From an uncultured Clostridia bacterium (GTDB lineage: Bacteria > Bacillota > Clostridia > Christensenellales > Borkfalkiaceae), in NCBI GenBank assembly GCA_947630775.1, contig CANRIY010000028.1:1-15214 (forward strand): DNA of 15,214 nt. The letters are read 5' to 3'. The number at the start of each line of letters is the position of its first letter. Position 1 is the stretch's first letter. Positions 12,677-15,214 of this stretch are shown piece by piece. The translations under genes and the position numbers were made by a program. Below the pieces are notes generated by a model. That model was not told the DNA's origin, ran no database searches, and was given only the letters and a program-made list of their open reading frames with translations.

Positions 12677-12826
12677 CCGCGTCATCCTGAGACAGTGAGT
12701 TGTACGAAGTCCACGGGAGAATGTCCCGAAGGATCTCGCCGCTACAGCGAACTGTTTGCCCCCGCGAGATTCTTCGGAAATGGCATTTCGGACTGCGTAT
12801 AACTTTTTCGGCTCAGAATGACGCGG
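12677..12826. repeat. Head-to-head pair of REP-like repeats
   Basis: 12677-12739 (read on the minus strand) and 12763-12826 (plus strand) are the same repeat of about 63 bp. Both run GCGAGAT-CTTCGG at one end and CTCAG-ATGACGCGG at the other, with a shared middle GGACT-CGTA-AACT. A 23-nt spacer separates them, so the pair can form a large cruciform. The GAGATyCTTCG/CTCAGrATGACG type is a widespread intergenic repeat (from memory). Confidence 0.75.
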
Positions 12827-12871
12827 GGGGACTGCGCGGGTACTTCCCCTACAAGGGGAAGCAAGGGGAAT

Positions 12872-12899
12872 AAAAAAAGCCCCCTTCGGAAAGGGGGCT
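12872..12899 (-). terminator. Terminator of the EF-G-like gene
   Basis: On the minus strand AGCCCCCTT pairs with AAGGGGGCT over TCCG, followed by seven T (plus-strand A at 12872-12878). A second hairpin, AAGCGGC (12902-12908)/GCCGCTT (12915-12921), lies just before it in transcription order and overlaps the stop codon. Confidence 0.93.
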
Positions 12900-12919
12900 G
12901 AAAGCGGCGGGGAAGCCGC

Positions 12920-14965
12920 TTATTTGGTGAGGCTTTGCAGCACGAGGTCGGGCGCTTGCTCGTAGCGGGCGAATTCCTGCGAGAACCTGCCGCGTCCCTG
13001 CGTCATGGAGCGGAGGCTCGTCGCATAGGTGAGGAGTTCGCCTTCGGGCGCTTCGGCGGTGATGACTTGCAGGCCGTCCACCGTATCCATGCCGATGATG
13101 CGGCCGCGGCGTTTGTTGAGGTCGCCCATAATATCGCCGACGTACTGTTCGGGAACGATGATCTTCATCGAGCAGATGGGTTCGAGAATGATGGGCTTCG
13201 CGCGCGGGATGCCGTCCTCGTAGGCGAGCCTTGCCGCCGATACGAAGGCGATTTCCTTACTGTCGACAGGGTGGGATTTTCCGTCGAACAGCGTACATTT
13301 CAGGTTGACCATGGGATACCCTGCGAGCACGCCCTTCTGGATCGCTTCCCGAAGACCCTTTTCCACGGCGGGGATGAACTGCTTAGGGACGGAGCCGCCG
13401 ACGGTCGCGTCGACGAATTCAAACACGCCGTCCTGCGCACCGGGTTCGAAGCGGATGTTGACTACGCCGAACTGCCCCGCGCCGCCCGACTGCTTCTTGT
13501 GCTTGCCCTCGGCCTCCGATTTGGAGAGGATGGACTCACGGTAGGCGACGGTCGGGGTCGAGAATTCCGCATCTGCGCCGAATTTGGACTTGAGTTTCCG
13601 TTTGATGATCTCGAGCTGGACTTCGCCCTGCCCGCAGGCAAGGGTCTCGCCCGTTTCGAGGTTCTTGCGGATCCTGAATCCCTTGTCTTCCTCGGCAAGG
13701 CGGTTGAGCCCGCCGAATACCTTATCCTCGGTGCCGCGCACCGCAACGGTGACAGCCATCGCAAGGGTGGGTTCGGGGAAGAGGATGGGGTCGAACTTCA
13801 CGGGCGCGTTGGGATCGCAGAGGGTGTCGCCCGTGCCCGTATTGGTCAGTTTTGCGACGACGCCGATGTCCCCCGCGGAGAGCGAAGGAACGGGGTCGAG
13901 CTTCTTGCCGCGCGCGATGTAGAGCGAGTTGATGCGCTCCGTCGTGTCCGTATTGGGATTGTACGCGTCCACGCCCGTCTTCAAAACGCCGCGGTTGACG
14001 CGGATGTAGTTCATCTTGCCGACGAAGGGGTCGACCGCCGTCTTAAAGACCTGCGCGGCGAGGGGAGCATTTTCGGAGCATTCCACGAGGAGCTGTTCAT
14101 TCGTCTTGAGGTCGGTTGCGGGAAGTCCAGCCCGTTCCGACGCCTCGGGTACGTAGTTTATAAGCTCGTTCATGAGATTGATGACGCCCTTGTTGAGGAG
14201 CGCACTGCCCGCGATGACGGGAACGACGCTGACCGTCTGCATGCCCTTTCGGAGGCCCGCCATGGTGTCTTCGGGCGAGAGGGCGCCTTCTTCGAAATAT
14301 TTGTCGAGGAGCGCTTCGTCGTTTTCTGCGGCGGATTCCTGCAACACCGCCTGCATCTCTCCGAGCTCTGCAGTATATGCGGCGGGAACGGGGATCTCCG
14401 CCACGCCCTTGTCGGAAAATTTGTACGCAACGCCCGTAATGACGTTGATGTAGCCCGTCATCTTTTCCCCTTCCATGATGGGGATCTGGATGGGAGCGAT
14501 CTTGCCCTTGTATCTCTCCTGAAGCGCCTGCACGGTGCCGTGATAGTTGGCATTTTCCTTGTCCATGCCGTTGATGAATACAAAGGAAGGCTTCTTATTC
14601 TTCAGGCAGTAGTCGAGCGCCTTCTCCGCACCGACCGTGACGGCTCCGTTTGCGCCCATCACGATGAGCGCCGCACCCGCGGCACGCATGGCGGAATTGA
14701 ATTCGCTCTCGAAATCGTAGAAACCGGGCACGTCGAGCAGGTTGAACTTGACGTCCTTCCAGTTCAGATAGGCGCAGGCGAGGGAGACAGAGGAGTGGCG
14801 GGCGATCTCCTGTTCGTCGAAGTCGCACACGGTCGTCCCGTTGTCGACCTTGCCCATGCGCTCGATCGCGCCGGCGTTATAAAGCATTGCTTCGCAAAGC
14901 GTGGTCTTGCCTTCGCCGGAGTGTCCGACGACGGCGATGTTGCGGATGTTTTTGGCTTGGCTCAT
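12920..14965 (-). CDS. Elongation factor G paralogue (EF-G-like GTPase)
   Basis: This 681-residue protein has the EF-G architecture and near-normal length. The GTPase motifs are altered. The P-loop reads GHSGEGKTT (14-22) instead of GHIDAGKTT. Switch I has RHSSVS in place of RGITI. G3 is DVPGF (78-82), with Phe where EF-G has the catalytic His (DTPGH). G4 is NGMD (132-135) rather than NKMD, and G5 is in AGSALLNKGV. Domain IV keeps KQSGGAGQFG and the tip SHPVDSKEIAF, with H565 matching the translocation-critical His of EF-G. It therefore belongs to the EF-G paralogue group often labelled fusA2 or EF-G-like, not the main translocase, which should be elsewhere. The ATG at 14965 is chosen over upstream in-frame codons because AGGGGAA precedes it at good spacing and homology begins there. 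It has its own promoter and terminator. The exact role, translational or regulatory, is unknown. Confidence 0.93.
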   Translation of the reverse strand: MSQAKNIRNIAVVGHSGEGKTTLCEAMLYNAGAIERMGKVDNGTTVCDFDEQEIARHSSVSLACAYLNWKDVKFNLLDVPGFYDFESEFNSAMRAAGAALIVMGANGAVTVGAEKALDYCLKNKKPSFVFINGMDKENANYHGTVQALQERYKGKIAPIQIPIMEGEKMTGYINVITGVAYKFSDKGVAEIPVPAAYTAELGEMQAVLQESAAENDEALLDKYFEEGALSPEDTMAGLRKGMQTVSVVPVIAGSALLNKGVINLMNELINYVPEASERAGLPATDLKTNEQLLVECSENAPLAAQVFKTAVDPFVGKMNYIRVNRGVLKTGVDAYNPNTDTTERINSLYIARGKKLDPVPSLSAGDIGVVAKLTNTGTGDTLCDPNAPVKFDPILFPEPTLAMAVTVAVRGTEDKVFGGLNRLAEEDKGFRIRKNLETGETLACGQGEVQLEIIKRKLKSKFGADAEFSTPTVAYRESILSKSEAEGKHKKQSGGAGQFGVVNIRFEPGAQDGVFEFVDATVGGSVPKQFIPAVEKGLREAIQKGVLAGYPMVNLKCTLFDGKSHPVDSKEIAFVSAARLAYEDGIPRAKPIILEPICSMKIIVPEQYVGDIMGDLNKRRGRIIGMDTVDGLQVITAEAPEGELLTYATSLRSMTQGRGRFSQEFARYEQAPDLVLQSLTK

Positions 14966-14987
14966 AGTTGTTCCCCTTGATCGAATT

Positions 14988-15006
14988 TTGCCCGCCCTTC
15001 GCGGGC
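14988..15006 (-). other. Hairpin in the EF-G-like leader
   Basis: On the minus strand GCCCGC and GCGGGC pair over a short GAAGG-type loop in the leader between promoter and ribosome binding site. No T tract of note follows. It may affect mRNA stability. Confidence 0.5.
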
Positions 15007-15019
15007 ACACGTTTCTTCC

Positions 15020-15047
15020 ATTATAACGTATCCGAGAAAAAAATCAA
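15020..15047 (-). promoter_or_regulatory. Promoter of the EF-G-like gene
   Basis: Read on the minus strand: TTGATT (15047-15042), a 16-nt spacer and TATAAT (15025-15020). The leader to the ATG at 14965 is about 48 nt. Confidence 0.83.
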
Positions 15048-15092
15048 GGGGGTTTGGAAAAAAAGTCTCAAAATTTGTCTCAATAGAACAGC

Positions 15093-15122
15093 AAAAGGCC
15101 TCACTCCAAAAAGGGGGGAGGC
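15093..15122 (-). terminator. Terminator-like hairpin for a gene beyond the window
   Basis: GCCTCACTCC (15098-15107) pairs with GGGGGGAGGC (15113-15122) over AAAAA, with one A-G mismatch and one T-G wobble. On the minus strand it is followed by a short T run (plus A at 15093-15096). It may end a leftward gene located past the right edge. Confidence 0.5.
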
Positions 15123-15149
15123 TCCGCAGCAGGCGGTGGTGGGGGGTGC

Positions 15150-15214
15150 GGCGTCATCCTGAGCCGCTCGTTGCTTCTAAATACGTCATGCTGCCCCGCG
15201 CGTGCCCCCTCCCG
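15150..15214 (+). repeat. REP-like half and composite repeat copy E (truncated)
   Basis: GCGTCATCCTGAG (15151-15163) is a half repeat. From 15181, ACGTCATGCTGCCCCGCGCG is identical to the start of copy D (12541-12560). The window ends inside this copy. Non-coding. Confidence 0.7.

Noticed and set aside
12935..14980. 681-residue plus-strand open frame opposite the EF-G-like gene
   Set aside because: It lacks family motifs and a ribosome binding site. It mirrors the GC-rich codons of the real minus-strand gene, which has full EF-G motifs, promoter and terminator.

Overview
The window reads as chromosomal DNA of a GC-rich, low-complexity-intergenic member of the Clostridia (Bacillota), probably an uncultured gut lineage. 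The evidence is near-consensus sigma-A promoters, strong AGGAGG-type ribosome binding sites, tRNA genes with encoded CCA, classic hairpin-plus-T terminators, and dispersed short repeats built around GTCATCCTGAG / CAGAATGACGCGG halves. No taxon below class can be supported from the sequence alone. I see no CRISPR array, transposase, integrase or phage gene.

Layout. 1-240: repeat/hairpin DNA, then a consensus promoter whose predicted start point falls on the ATG of an aldo/keto reductase (241-1104). 1212-1557: a promoter, tRNA-Val(TAC), tRNA-Gly(GCC), tRNA-Cys(GCA) and a terminator. 1558-2400: a gene-free island of palindromes and repeats, including a perfect 27-bp hairpin, an 86-nt nested hairpin and two copies of a composite repeat. 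2175-2664: a partly duplicated tRNA-Leu(TAA) locus with one truncated copy, one intact copy, an inverted anticodon-arm fragment and two structured tail modules that covary. 2665-3082: another composite repeat copy and an unidentified structured stretch ending in a terminator.

3083-11832: an apparent four-gene operon with a strong promoter, a structured leader and a terminator. It encodes an ABC ATPase, an ABC-2-like permease of about 12 helices, a 1737-residue N-terminally anchored or secreted protein with bacterial Ig-like (Big_2-type) domains and a probable C-terminal beta-helix, and a seven-helix membrane protein resembling the YwaF/TMEM164 group. The genes are tightly packed (8-nt overlap, 12-nt gap, 83-nt gap), so they probably work together at the cell envelope, possibly in export or display of the giant protein or of a lipid or polymer. 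This is the best candidate for an undescribed system here.

11864-12431: a small heat-shock protein (Hsp20) with its own promoter and terminator. 12432-12870: a second repeat island with another composite repeat and a head-to-head repeat pair. 12872-15047 (minus strand): an EF-G paralogue with altered GTPase motifs but a conserved domain IV tip, with promoter and terminator. 15093-15214: a minus-strand terminator-like hairpin and the start of another repeat copy.
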